A stretch of 64,000 nucleotides of DNA from Megachile rotundata (lineage: Eukaryota > Arthropoda > Insecta > Hymenoptera > Megachilidae). Positions 47,271 through 57,960 of this stretch are shown here, in pieces (the first letter of the stretch is position 1; every line of letters begins with the position of its first letter). The notes under the pieces were generated by a model, which saw only the letters and a program-made list of their open reading frames with translations, ran no database searches and had not been told where the DNA came from. A program made the position numbers and the translations under genes. The stretch is from contig NC_134991.1 of NCBI RefSeq assembly GCF_050947335.1, positions 3,906,001 through 3,970,000 of the forward strand, written 5' to 3'.

Positions 47271-47990
47271 GTAACGTTCCATAAAATCAGAAAAGACAAA
47301 GAGCGAAGTACTTAGATGTTACCGCGGCTAAATTGAGATAGTAATTTTTCGTTGGTGACTGGGACGCCGCAAAGGACCCTGTCGTCGTGCTCGTGTGCAA
47401 AAGAGGCGGTCGCGAGAAAGACTGCAAGCAGATGGATTAATGTAAAGGCGTACGACCCTAACAAGCGAATTATCTCCGAGATATATTGTGCCGCTTCACG
47501 GGTGGTTAACTCCGCGCGAGCAGCTTCCAACAGAAAGAGAAAGAGAAAAAGAGAGACAAAGAGAGAATTTCCAGGAGTACCGGTGAAGTGAAGAGCAACG
47601 AAGTAGAAGCAAGAGAAGAAAGATGGAGAAGGAAAAAGAAAGCGAGATCAGTCGGCTTCCAAGTTGAGATGACTGTGGTTTGCCTTCTTCCGCCACGGAA
47701 CGTGGTAATGTCTTGTAAGCTCTACTAATCTCCTTACTGCTCTTCTCCACTGATTTACCGAGATGTTTTCATTGTCTCTGCTGACTTTAGCAACCTCTCG
47801 TAAAAGGTCGTGACCAGTACCCTTTTCGCTGAGAGGTTATCCGTATCTATGTGCTGTCGATGCGATATTCCCTTTCCAGAAAGAAAGCAGTTCATCTGAT
47901 TCTACGGTGTGATCAAATTTTTACATACACTGTACTCGTAACAACTTGTTTACAGCATCTGGAAGACTTTTCGTCGAATGACTTCATTAT
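47271..47990. other. GC-richer island with purine tract
   Basis: Short open frames exist on both strands and overlap. A purine tract (AAAGAGAAAGAGAAAAAGAG) lies at about 47535. No motif is recognised. Possible non-coding exon or regulatory block. Confidence 0.35.
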
Positions 47991-47994
47991 CAGC

Positions 47995-48150
47995 AGACAG
48001 AGGATTATTATTACAAAACAAAGTGTCTACTATCACTATTATCATCATTGCTATCATTACCTCATATTTATTATTCTTACAGGACGAAATATCTACTATC
48101 ACTATTATTATCATATTACATTTGTTATTATTAAAAAACTAAAAGTCTAG

Positions 48151-48193
<43 letters not shown>

Positions 48194-48300
48194 TTCATAT
48201 TACATTTATTATTAATAAAATTATCAAACAAAATGCTTGCTATCACTATGACTATTAAATTCCACTTGTTATTATTACAAAATGAAATATCTACCATAAA
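47995..48300. repeat. Degenerate ~65-bp tandem repeat containing an ATT microsatellite
   Basis: The phrase TCTACTATCACTATTAT or a variant recurs near 48025, 48090 and 48230, with linked words CATATTACATTTGTTATTATT and GAAATATCTAC. About four to five diverged units are present. One has expanded at 48152-48193 into about 14 uninterrupted ATT triplets. Confidence 0.8.
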
Positions 48301-49135
48301 ATATGCAGTTGTCATTGTCTATTTCCCGTAGCATTATGTGCTATACATCTGAATTGATTTAGCTAAGTTGTTGCTACATATTTGAAATAACAACTGCTTT
48401 TTTTACATCTTTGTAACCGATATTATACTTCGCATATATGATACACACATTACAATTTATATAAACTATAAACATTAGTTTTGAATCTTTTTCTATAAAA
48501 TTATTTTTCTCTGACACGACTAATTTATTTAAGTTCTTCGTAATTTTGAAGGAAAAGTCGCAAATTTTAACTAAATATAATTTGTTTAAATATTTTACAT
48601 TTAACTTTATCAGGTAATGCACGTTCAGCTAATGATGGGCACCTAACTGTCATTATCTACTTTTTCATTAAATGCAATTAATTATTGAATAATTATGTAC
48701 TGAAGTGTTTAATTTTGTTCGAAGTACATAATTTTACACGACAAAGATATAAAATTGATAAAATCAATGGCTAAAAATGTCACACCTTATTTGGTAAATT
48801 AATAGACAAATATCATGTGACAATTAATCACAAAATTGTAATTATTATATTCAATATGTCAATGATTGTACTTCGTTATCATTCTTTGTTGTTTTTACAA
48901 TATATTGCATAATTAAACACCTTCAGTTAAAATAACCCACTAATTTTATTTTAATATTTCTGTAGATCAAATTGCACGCTTTTCTAATATAAAATATAAA
49001 CTATTCAAGGTATACCCATTGATTGCCAACTATGCCAACATATGAGGCAAAACTAAAGCATCGGTGATTGACACAGGAAACATCATTGGCCCAATAATTG
49101 TGAAGGTGGTTAGGAAAAGTTTAGTGACTCTTTAA
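48301..49135. other. AT-rich non-coding DNA
   Basis: Nothing recognised except TTAA at 49132-49135, the left target site of the next element. Confidence 0.5.
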
Positions 49136-49649
49136 GGGTCAGGATTAGTGACCGAATCTCCGAGTATTATTATTAGAAGTCTCTGGCAGAAAATTGATAA
49201 CCTCCAACGATCCCGGTGTATCTTTGGTCAGGAGAAACAAGGACAGCAGATATTTGTTTTCTAAAAATGTGCGAAAATAAGTACTTTCAGAATTTTGAAG
49301 CCAAAAAGCAATACTTTGGCATAAAGTTTTCAGGAATATTTTTTACATTATAAAAGTCAAATAAAGTTCGATTTCGCAAATTTGCTTTATAAACATTTAA
49401 AAGATGTTTCTATATACTTCCGTTCGTTATGAAGTTTTAAAAATGATACTACAAAATCACGCTCTATTCGCCTCTTAAGTACGGTATAAAAAATATATCG
49501 GAAAAGAAAGTATGACAAAATTTTTGACTTCAAACAACATAAGATAAACAAGGATCGCTGGAGCTTGTCAATTTTCCGCCAAAGGCCCCAAAACCTCCTA
49601 AAAATCATATTCAGAGTATTCGGTTAGGTTCGGTCATTAACCCTGACCC
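49136..49649. mobile_element. Foldback MITE flanked by TTAA (piggyBac-like)
   Basis: The element begins GGGTCAGGATTAGTGACCGA and its right end is the complement of GGGTCAGGGTTAATGACCGA. TTAA lies exactly on both sides (49132-49135 and 49650-49653), the target site of piggyBac-type transposases. Pairing continues inward: a block with GAAAATTGATAACCTCCAAC on the left matches GAAAATTGACAAGCTCCAGC on the right, so the terminal repeat is at least 100 bp with gaps. Further matching words (TTTGAAG...CAAAAA) suggest the whole 514 bp may be one imperfect palindrome. There is no transposase gene. Confidence 0.82.
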
Positions 49650-49653
49650 TTAA

Positions 49654-50780
49654 GCTTTTGCAGAAAATCCACTCGAAAGCTGTCTGTCGGTCCCCGCAAA
49701 AGCTTTAGGAACCTTTCGTTCGCGGGGCAGTGACTTTTTCTCGGAAGAATAATATTTTCTTATGACGAACGGAGAAAGGAAACAACTCTCTCCCTTCGTG
49801 TCCCAACCTATCGCGTCGATCAATTCGGGCAGAACCGAATCCGCCTGTGCGTCTCCACGAACGAATTTTTCCACGGTACCACAGACCGACCAGCACAGAA
49901 TATAATGGCAGTACATTGCACCCTGAACATAAATTCTGCGATCAAAGTGCATCGCATCGCACCAGGGCGAACTTTAAGGATTTTATGTGATTAAGTTCTC
50001 CACGACTCGCGCTCCTCCCCTCTTCTATCTCTTAACATCCGTCTCGTTCCACGAATAATTCAGCTTATTCCTTCTTTCTTTCTTTCCTTCACTCTCTCCG
50101 TTATCTTTTTTCCTTATCTGTCCCGGTATCACTGTCCTTTTTCAGGCCGGTAACCCGACGCGACGCATCCTAGCGCTTTATCGAGTTCGACTCCGAACAC
50201 CGACGACAAATCGTCGAAGTTTTAAGTATTTTCGAAAAGAATCCATCCTGCGAAAATATCCCAGACGCGACGTGTTCGTGTGCGACTGTGTATGTGAAAC
50301 GTTCGACCGTGTTTCTACTGATTCTGATAACGGTGGTGGTATCAGGGAGTTTCAATAGAAATGGAGGGAAAAAGGCAAGAGGTAGGAGAAAAGAGATAGA
50401 AAGCTGAGAAAGCCGGTCATAAAATACGTGTGCATGGATGCATTTACGAAGTCCCAGGCCCCGTGGCAACCGGGACCGACTTTCGGAGGATGAGGGATGA
50501 GAATGCAGCGCAGGAGGGATGGTGGTTACTCTCACGTAGCAGAGTTGTTGCCAGTTGTTTTCCCGGGGGACAAATTTATAACTTCGTCTCGCTCGGGAAG
50601 TTCGAAGAGGACGAGGCAAAAGTCACCGCAACGGAAGATCCACTGTTTGGTTTTTCGTAGACAGATCGACGCGGTATAACGTATCTCTGGTTATGTACGT
50701 ACGGTTTGTTCAATTAGCACGATTCGAGTGGATACTATTTGTGTCGACCTACTTTTAGCCAAGATCTTGACCAAGTTTCT
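49654..50780. other. GC-richer island, both strands partly open
   Basis: About 1.1 kb with raised G+C. The longest frame is on the minus strand (50170-50619, 149 codons), with plus-strand frames inside it. The minus product is rich in Ser, Arg, Phe and Leu and has no family motif. Pyrimidine tracts (TTCCTTCTTTCTTTCTTTCC) occur near 50070. It could be a promoter or a 5' exon. I do not call a gene. Confidence 0.35.
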
Positions 50781-53380
50781 CCTATTCCGATCTTTCATGA
50801 ACTGCGCGTGGTGATAAGGAAATTTTAACATTAATACAATATATTTACGGTCCTTTAACTTTTTTTATTTCAATAGTTAACGATATTATATTTAACTTTT
50901 ATAATTATATATGTACTAACTGCTTATAATTATGTATTATCTTGTTTGATATTGATCATAGTTTTCACCAATCAAACAATTCAGAAAAAGTTAACTAAAG
51001 TAAATATACTTATTAACAACCATTGTCTCTATTAGTCATCAATTGTTCATTTAATTTCATTAAAAATAACAGATATAGTGGTCTATTAAGTTGTGAAAAT
51101 TTATTATTTATAAATTTAATTTATAAAATTTATATTAATTATATTTATATCTTTCCTTTTATTATTTGTTTAGTTCTGTTTTTACGAATTCTTATATTTA
51201 CCGAAAATGAGACATAACAATTTGCAGAAATTTATATGCATTGTAGATATATAGTAGACTCTTGTTATATCGCCACTTTTACATGATTATTGACTCATAG
51301 TATTAATATTCGTTAAAATATCAGAACAAATTTTTATCAACCCAATATATTACTAGCTCTAATAATTTTGGATTGCTGGAGTTCTATTCATATCAACAAA
51401 ACAAGAATTTACTGTATAATTAATAGCATGCGAATTAAATAACAATATGCATTAGAATAAATTTTTATAATATTAAATTTTTCATGATAAAGATTGTGTA
51501 TTCGCGGGCCAATCTGTTTGCATATCCACGAATAAAAAATAGCAAATGATACATTTTACATACTTAACTTTTAAAAATACATCATCTTTTAATATAGTTT
51601 TATGTATGAACCACATATATTTACAAAGATGCATATTATCCAGATTGCATGCATTTATATGGTTTTTTACAAAATGACAAATAAATGTGAAAATTATCTA
51701 GTTTATAGACATTTTATATATTTTTCATACTTATTTTACTATATCAATTTTATTTGTTATATGACACATATGTAATAAGCAAACTGAATTGAATATGTTT
51801 AATGTTTAATTACATTTCATACGAATAGATATTACATATTGATGTACATATAGATGATATTTTCTCTTTTGAAGAGAAAAATTATGAACACATATTAAAT
51901 AAATAAAATTAGGTGACACAAATCGTTTCATCAGTAAAAATATTTTTAGAAGACAAACGTGCAATAAATATTCACTGAAGTAGAAAATCACAATTAAATA
52001 CCTTAACAAAAAGATCTATTGTATAGTAGAAGCGTAGGTGTACATGCAGAGGCGTAGTAATTTGGAAATGAGTACTTGTACACTAACCAATATTCAAAAG
52101 TACCAATTAATACTCAAAAAATTACTTTAACTCACGCTTGCGTCAAGCAATAATAAAAACTTATTCGCTTTATGAAGAAAAATTAATGGAAGTTCATAAT
52201 ATCAAAAGTTCCAAAAGTTTAAAATGGCACATGCTAATGAAAGTATTAAAGGAAGTTTTAATATGAAAGTGAAATAAAAAATGATCATCTTAAGCTTGTA
52301 AACTCTTCTCAAACGATACTTTACGAAGAAAATTAAAGTAAGTATTTTTATTTATTGCAACGTAAAATATGATGAATAGAAGTAATAAAATTACTTACAT
52401 TTTTAATTTTATACCCGCATGTAAATATGTTTATATATCTTGCACTAATTTAAATTACATTTTAACTATATAAATTTCCATACTTGAGTATGAAGTATTT
52501 CATACTTATTGAGAACGAATAACGAAATTTAATGAGAACATCAAAATGATGTGCAAAATCTTATTTCTACAGCAATATTTCATATTTTTAGATTTAAAAA
52601 AAAGACAGTGCTGAAAATTGAAGAACAATTAAATTTAACTTGAATTAATATATCGATGCTCTATCAGAAATCCGTGAAAATAACGCGCAGCCATAAGATA
52701 TAATTTAAGGCATTTACCGATACTAAATATTCGGTACGGCCACCTACTTTCTTTTTATAAACGATGTTATGTAAATAGAATCTGCAACGGTAAAGCTATA
52801 TACTTTAGACGCTACGTATATACATCAATCTTTTTTTTACGATCCTCACGAAACTGATCCTGTCTATCTGCAGTTCCTCAAAAAAGATCCAACAAATTAA
52901 ATGTCTTTTTTATGCTTCCTCTGCTACGGATCATCCCAGCAATTAGGTTTCAAAAACTCAATCATAGTCACAAAAAAGAATGACCACACAAATAAATCAT
53001 TTAAATGTCTCTCTTGTTAATCTAATAAATCTTATTTATTGAGCAGTTTAGAAGATGCAAAATATTATGAATGAAAATTATGGAATATTTTAAAAACAAA
53101 ATTAGTATTATAATCCATACTGAAAAACACTTTGTTTACTTGATCAAATGTTCGCCATCAAAATTTAAACACACGAAAGTACAAAACTCCTATTCTAATA
53201 CCTTCTGGAGAAGATTGTGACATACATATCTACGCATTGCTATGAATTAGTAGTACAGTCCTATTGTTTACAATATTCATGTTATTTAGTCAAATATTCC
53301 TACAATTTGCAGTGTTGTTATTAATTTATCCTTACAATAAACAATCGTGTTATTTATTAGTACATTCCTATACTATAGTG
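50781..53380. other. AT-rich non-coding DNA
   Basis: Long AT-rich stretch without a supported gene, element or clear repeat. Confidence 0.55.
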
Positions 53381-54110
53381 TTCTTTTTATAACGCAAGTG
53401 AAACCAAACCCGATCTCCCCTCTAAAACTCTTGCATTGGTCACCAAGTGGCGTAGAAAAGAAAGCGTTAAAAAATAGACAGTCGCATCTGGGGATGGACA
53501 GACTTATGTACATCGGAGATTTTCTCGAAACGTGGCCGACCCTGTAATTTTCTCACGTTGGAACCGTGACGAGTCGTAATTTTCACTCTCCTACGAGTGA
53601 CTAAGCTTCCAGCCGTTTAGAATTCAAGTCGAAAATTGTGCTAATCCCTTTAAAGTGACCCGTGTTCCGAATGATCGGCCGCCGAGGCGTAAGTAACACA
53701 ACAGGTAGGTAGAAAATAGAGGGGCCACCGGGAATACTAGAGAGGAGGCTATAGACAGAGAGGAAGAGAGAGAGGAACGCTGTGAAAGAACAAAAGCAAC
53801 GGCCAAGCTCCACAGGTGCTCTCCTGAGTGACTTTCCGTTCGTTTGGATAACCGTGGACGAGTCGCCAAGGCGTTAGAGCAAACAGCGACGAAGACGAAC
53901 TTTCTAAGGTTAGGTTACCGCCGTTACATTGGACCTCTCCCCTTCTTCTTCTTCCTCTTCTATTCCCTTGTAAGGTCTCTAGCCTCTTATCCTACCTGTC
54001 CATTTCCTGGCGCAAAACTATCCGCCGACTGGAGAGAATGCGCTGTTGTTTGACCAAAGGACACTTCGAGGAAACGTTCTTACGAGTACCCTTTCGACAT
54101 CTGTTCAATC
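53381..54110. other. GC-richer island
   Basis: Frames of 60-80 codons on both strands overlap. A stretch of GAGAGAGGAAGAGAGAGAGG type lies at about 53750. No domain is recognised. Confidence 0.35.
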
Positions 54111-54112
54111 TA

Positions 54113-54138
54113 TTAGGTTGTCCCGTAAGTGATGCAGC
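54113..54138 (+). mobile_element. Solitary mariner-like terminal repeat
   Basis: After TA (54111-54112) comes TTAGGTTGTCCCGTAAGTGA and TGCAGC, the style of mariner ends beginning TTAGGTTG. No inverted partner is present nearby, so it is a fragment or an end whose partner has been lost. Confidence 0.55.
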
Positions 54139-56208
54139 TTTTTCAATACAACCCTGTATTATTAGGCGTGTGAATTAAATCGGTGAGTTTTTTAACTTCT
54201 AGTAAATAATCGGACATCTAAGAATGTCATCGTTCAAAAATAGTCATTACTCGCGGCATGTATACAAATTTTTGAATATGATATTGGTCATCGGGTGTTG
54301 CACTTATAAATTTTTAACACATGACATATTTAGGAGGAAAGTTGATATTGACATTGGAAACTAGTATTCATCTGATTTTTCTTATAAATGAAAAAAGATG
54401 ATTTTTGCCAATTACAATCACTTCAATGTTTAGAAGAGAAAATATTTAATTTCAATAATTACAAATAACCTTTAGTTATTATATAGTTGTAGATTGACAA
54501 CATTTTAAGAATCTCCATATAAGTAATAACATGCACATAACAAATTATTAATATATCAATGAAGAAATAAATGTATTATCAATTATTCCACCTTTCCTTT
54601 AAACAGTTGCTTTTTTATAAGCTGTTCAGTTGCAATTTCTTCGTGACGAATATACTCGTCAAAAATACCTCACTGATTAAACAGAAAAATAGACAGCAAA
54701 ATTTTAAACGTGCAATCAAGAATTAAAACCCTACATTCAATATAGAATTTGTGTATATTACTCATCACTCGTATTACTTGTATTTAATTATGAATTTAAT
54801 TATTATAACGGTAAAGCAATAGTAGTAAATATCTTAAAGAATGTTGAGTATTCGCAAAATATAACGAATATAGCAATGACATATTCGTAAAAAGTGAAGC
54901 AAATTCTACCAGTATCGAAGACTTCACATAAATCGTTGAAGTAAAGGTCTTATACTCTTTCTATTAGATAACTTATATTCAGTGCACGCGAGCTACATTT
55001 TCCGGTCGATTTTTCTGCGATGTTATGTCTTTCGCTGTTTTCTCAAGCAAAAGCAATGAAGACAAACACATGATGGGATCGTTCGTGTGCATCGGATGTT
55101 ACATTGTACGCGGTTATATCGCTTGAAGTATTAACGAAAATCTTGAAAACTTCATAATTGAATGAAAAACAAACAACGACTTTTGATAAAGCATCCTAGT
55201 GAAGTTCGATAGTCTCGATGGAATAAAAGCGATGGATGGCAACACGTTGAGTGTGCATCGCGTTGGCAAAAGCTTCGTAGGAGGAAGGAACGCATTGGCC
55301 AGTTTCGAACCATGGGGATTGTCAAGGACCGTTTTACGATCGCCAATGAACACAGATCAACAATCGGGAGGCGATAGCCGTCTCAATGAGCCGCAGTAAA
55401 CTGACTTTATTGTGGGATCTAAAGCGTAGAATATCCGACCTGCTCGAAGAAGTGCGAACGCGTCTCGTAACGGCACCTGACCCGTCTCCTACCGGATGCA
55501 CTTTAAATACCGATACCGAACAATGCCCGGGACCTCGTGACGCCGGAATTTGATTTACAGCACAATTCCTGCGAGTCGGGACGTAAACAGGTACACTGCG
55601 CCCACCCATTTCATGTTGATATATAAATCGTGAGACGTCGCGAGTTTTGGAACGAAAATGGTAATGGTAGTTGCGCAAACATTTTGTCAATGTATCCCCA
55701 CTATTATACTCACCGACAATACTCTCAGATACTGAGTTAACACACAAAAGCATTCGGACCCCCAATTGCTAACTTGAAACAGTTTATATTTTTTTAAAGT
55801 CTAAGTTTGTTAATCTTTATTGGTAGCGGTAGATACAAACTTTCTTTTCGTATAAACTTTATGGTCAGATCATAAAAAATTTAAGTTTATGTACACTTTC
55901 CAGCATAATTATACATAGAAAATTGAATTAAACTTACGTAAACTTTATAGTAGAATTATAAAAAAGTTAAATAAGCTTATGTAATCTTTTTTGGGAAATT
56001 ATAGAAAATTTAATTAAACTTATGTAAACTTTTTTGAGAAATAATTTATACTTATGTGAACTTCAAGTAAAAAATTTAAGTTAATTAACTATAGATTATG
56101 GATTAAAAATTAAAAATGAATTTCAAACTGTCCAACTTCTGCGGTACGGATGACACTGTGCTATTGACCTTTTAACATTTCAAATATTTTTGGAAAATAT
56201 TTCTTTAA
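54139..56208. other. AT-rich DNA and a GC-richer island
   Basis: The island at about 54960-55770 has a minus-strand frame of 143 codons (55334-55765) with no recognised motif, overlapping open frames on the plus strand. From 55830 to 56060 the word ACTTATGTAAACTTT and variants recur as a loose repeat. No gene is supported. Confidence 0.4.
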
Positions 56209-56872
56209 CCAGTTGAGTGCGTTCGACGTGTATACACGTCAGACCAAATCTCTACTGCGGTGCGTTTGACGTGTATACTCGTCGTGTAAAATAAAAAATT
56301 ACCATTCACTATAAAAACTCGAAATCTCAATAAAATGTAATAAGAATATTATTTAGTGGTATGTTCCCTTTACATTACCAATACGACCGCTACGTATTAG
56401 GTCTACCGGAAAGTTCTGTCCGTTTTAGAATGGTAAGGTTAATTCTAAAAACGGACAGAACTTTCCGGTAGACCTAATATTTCATATGGATTGGGGTTCG
56501 CGTATCAAAACTAATTACATACCTAACCCGCGACTTGGACGGCCAACGTTGATTTGCGGAGAAATTGCGCCAGCAGTTAGCAGGGCCAATAATGGCACGT
56601 TGCGCACGAGGTAAAGTCTTATACATTTTTACACAAGACTTGTTTATGTATAGTATTATTTCTTGACAATTTTCAAGCTTTTAATAAAAATAACGTATTC
56701 AGAAACGAATTGTTAGTTTTTTTTGACGAATAAAAATGTAATCCTTCCTAATTTTTCGTAAAATGTATAATAGTACCGTTTGCCCTGCGTTCGACGTGTA
56801 TACACGTCGTTCCTTGTTTTTAATTCCGCACCCTGTGGTGACCTTTTGAAACTAAATTCCACCGGCAACTGG
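56209..56872. mobile_element. piggyBac-like MITE flanked by TTAA
   Basis: The element begins CCAGTTGAGTGCG and ends CGGCAACTGG, so its first 7 bases are an inverted repeat (CCAGTTG). TTAA lies on each side (56205-56208 and 56873-56876). Near both ends are copies of TGCGTTCGACGTGTATACAC, whose core GACGTGTATACACGTC is a perfect 16-bp palindrome (left about 56226-56241, a variant near 56267, right about 56792-56807). Such subterminal sites are where a transposase could bind. At 664 bp it has no transposase gene, so it is non-autonomous. An 81-bp mariner hairpin is inserted in it. Confidence 0.8.
56397..56477. mobile_element. 81-bp mariner hairpin (minimal MITE)
   Basis: Two arms that start TTAGGTCTACCGGAAAGTTC and continue to 35-36 bp are exact inverted copies except for one extra T. 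A spacer of 10 bases separates them. TA lies on both outer sides (56395-56396 and 56478-56479). This is a mariner reduced to little more than its two ends. The near-identity suggests recent origin, later than the piggyBac-like element around it. Confidence 0.9.
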
Positions 56873-56876
56873 TTAA

Positions 56877-57460
56877 GTTTTTCTATAGTCTCAATCCTCT
56901 TTTTACTATCCTTGTCTTTCAGGCACAACCTAATATTATTAAATTACACAAACTAAATTAGGTGAATAAGCAAACCATTTTAGATTAATCAACCTATTTT
57001 CTTTAATGTACTCTTTATTTTCTTGAAATAACAGTTGAATAAACGAAATTATGTGAAGAAGTTTGTATTCCCTATATGTATAAGCATCAACATAATTGTC
57101 TTAAAATTTTAAGTTAAGAAGCTGTTTTCCCCGATTGAAATATTCGAATTGTTCTTGGAAAGCTTTTGAGCTGATTGTGTTATTTGGTCTGAAGTTACTA
57201 TTTCCGGACAATCATCGTTATAGTAATAATTGTTATTCAGTGACATAATTCTCTTTTTCCTTTAAATAGTTAATAAATTTTAAATGTATCTTTATTCAGA
57301 AGAATTTCACCATTGAATTTATCATAAAAAATATTTAGAAATATTTAATGAATCTTTGATAAAAGTAATAATTTCTGATAATTTATAATCTTTCCAGTCC
57401 CTTAATTTTATCATTGCAATGATTTATTTTATCGAAAACATCAGTAAAATTTTTAACACT
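56877..57460. other. AT-rich non-coding DNA
   Basis: Nothing recognised. Confidence 0.5.
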
Positions 57461-57960
57461 ATGTGAACAGAAGAAAAATTCTTGCTCCGAGGATAACAGC
57501 GCCCTCTTGTCGCGGAGTGTATAATGTTCTCCAGAGGTTTACCTACCTCTGTAAGCATTCTGTAATGTTTTATGAACTTAAGCCGTTCGATAAAAGCGGA
57601 GGATTCTGTGCCGTATCCGACACGACACAGAAAGGACTCTTTAGTACAATGAATACAAGGAAATAAAAAGAGATTAATAGCAAGGTACACTGAACGGCTT
57701 CAATGGGGCATTTACCTCCGATGATTCGAATATATAATTTTATTGGTTCAAATGCCGGTCAACAATCGTACGGTTTAATATCGAGCTCCAGAATAATAAT
57801 ATCTAGGCTAATTATTCATTGTATTCCAGCGTATCTTATTGTTAGACTTGTTGAACTTTGTGGTATCGAGGCCAACGACCGTCCTGGGATAGCGGAAAAT
57901 TGTCTTCCATTTTATTTTACTGGAAACAAACTTGATTCCGATATCAGGAGACTGAAATGA
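57461..57960. other. GC-richer patch with a weak 85-codon frame
   Basis: A plus-strand ATG frame at 57703-57960 gives 85 aa ending NKLDSDIRRLK, with a hydrophobic middle (IIISRLIIHCIPAYLIVRLV). No family is recognised. A small hairpin (TTCTGTGCCGT with ACGACACAGAA) lies near 57605-57632. Not enough to call a gene. Confidence 0.25.

Noticed and set aside
47995..48300. CRISPR-like array
   Set aside because: Units diverge throughout, have no constant repeat with unique spacers, and the genome is eukaryotic.
50170..50619. 149-codon minus-strand frame as a gene
   Set aside because: Overlapping open frames on the other strand, pyrimidine-tract composition and no recognised motif. Kept only as part of a GC-richer island.
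55334..55765. 143-codon minus-strand frame as a gene
   Set aside because: No domain, no supporting signal and overlapping plus-strand frames. It remains possible as an exon but is not supported.
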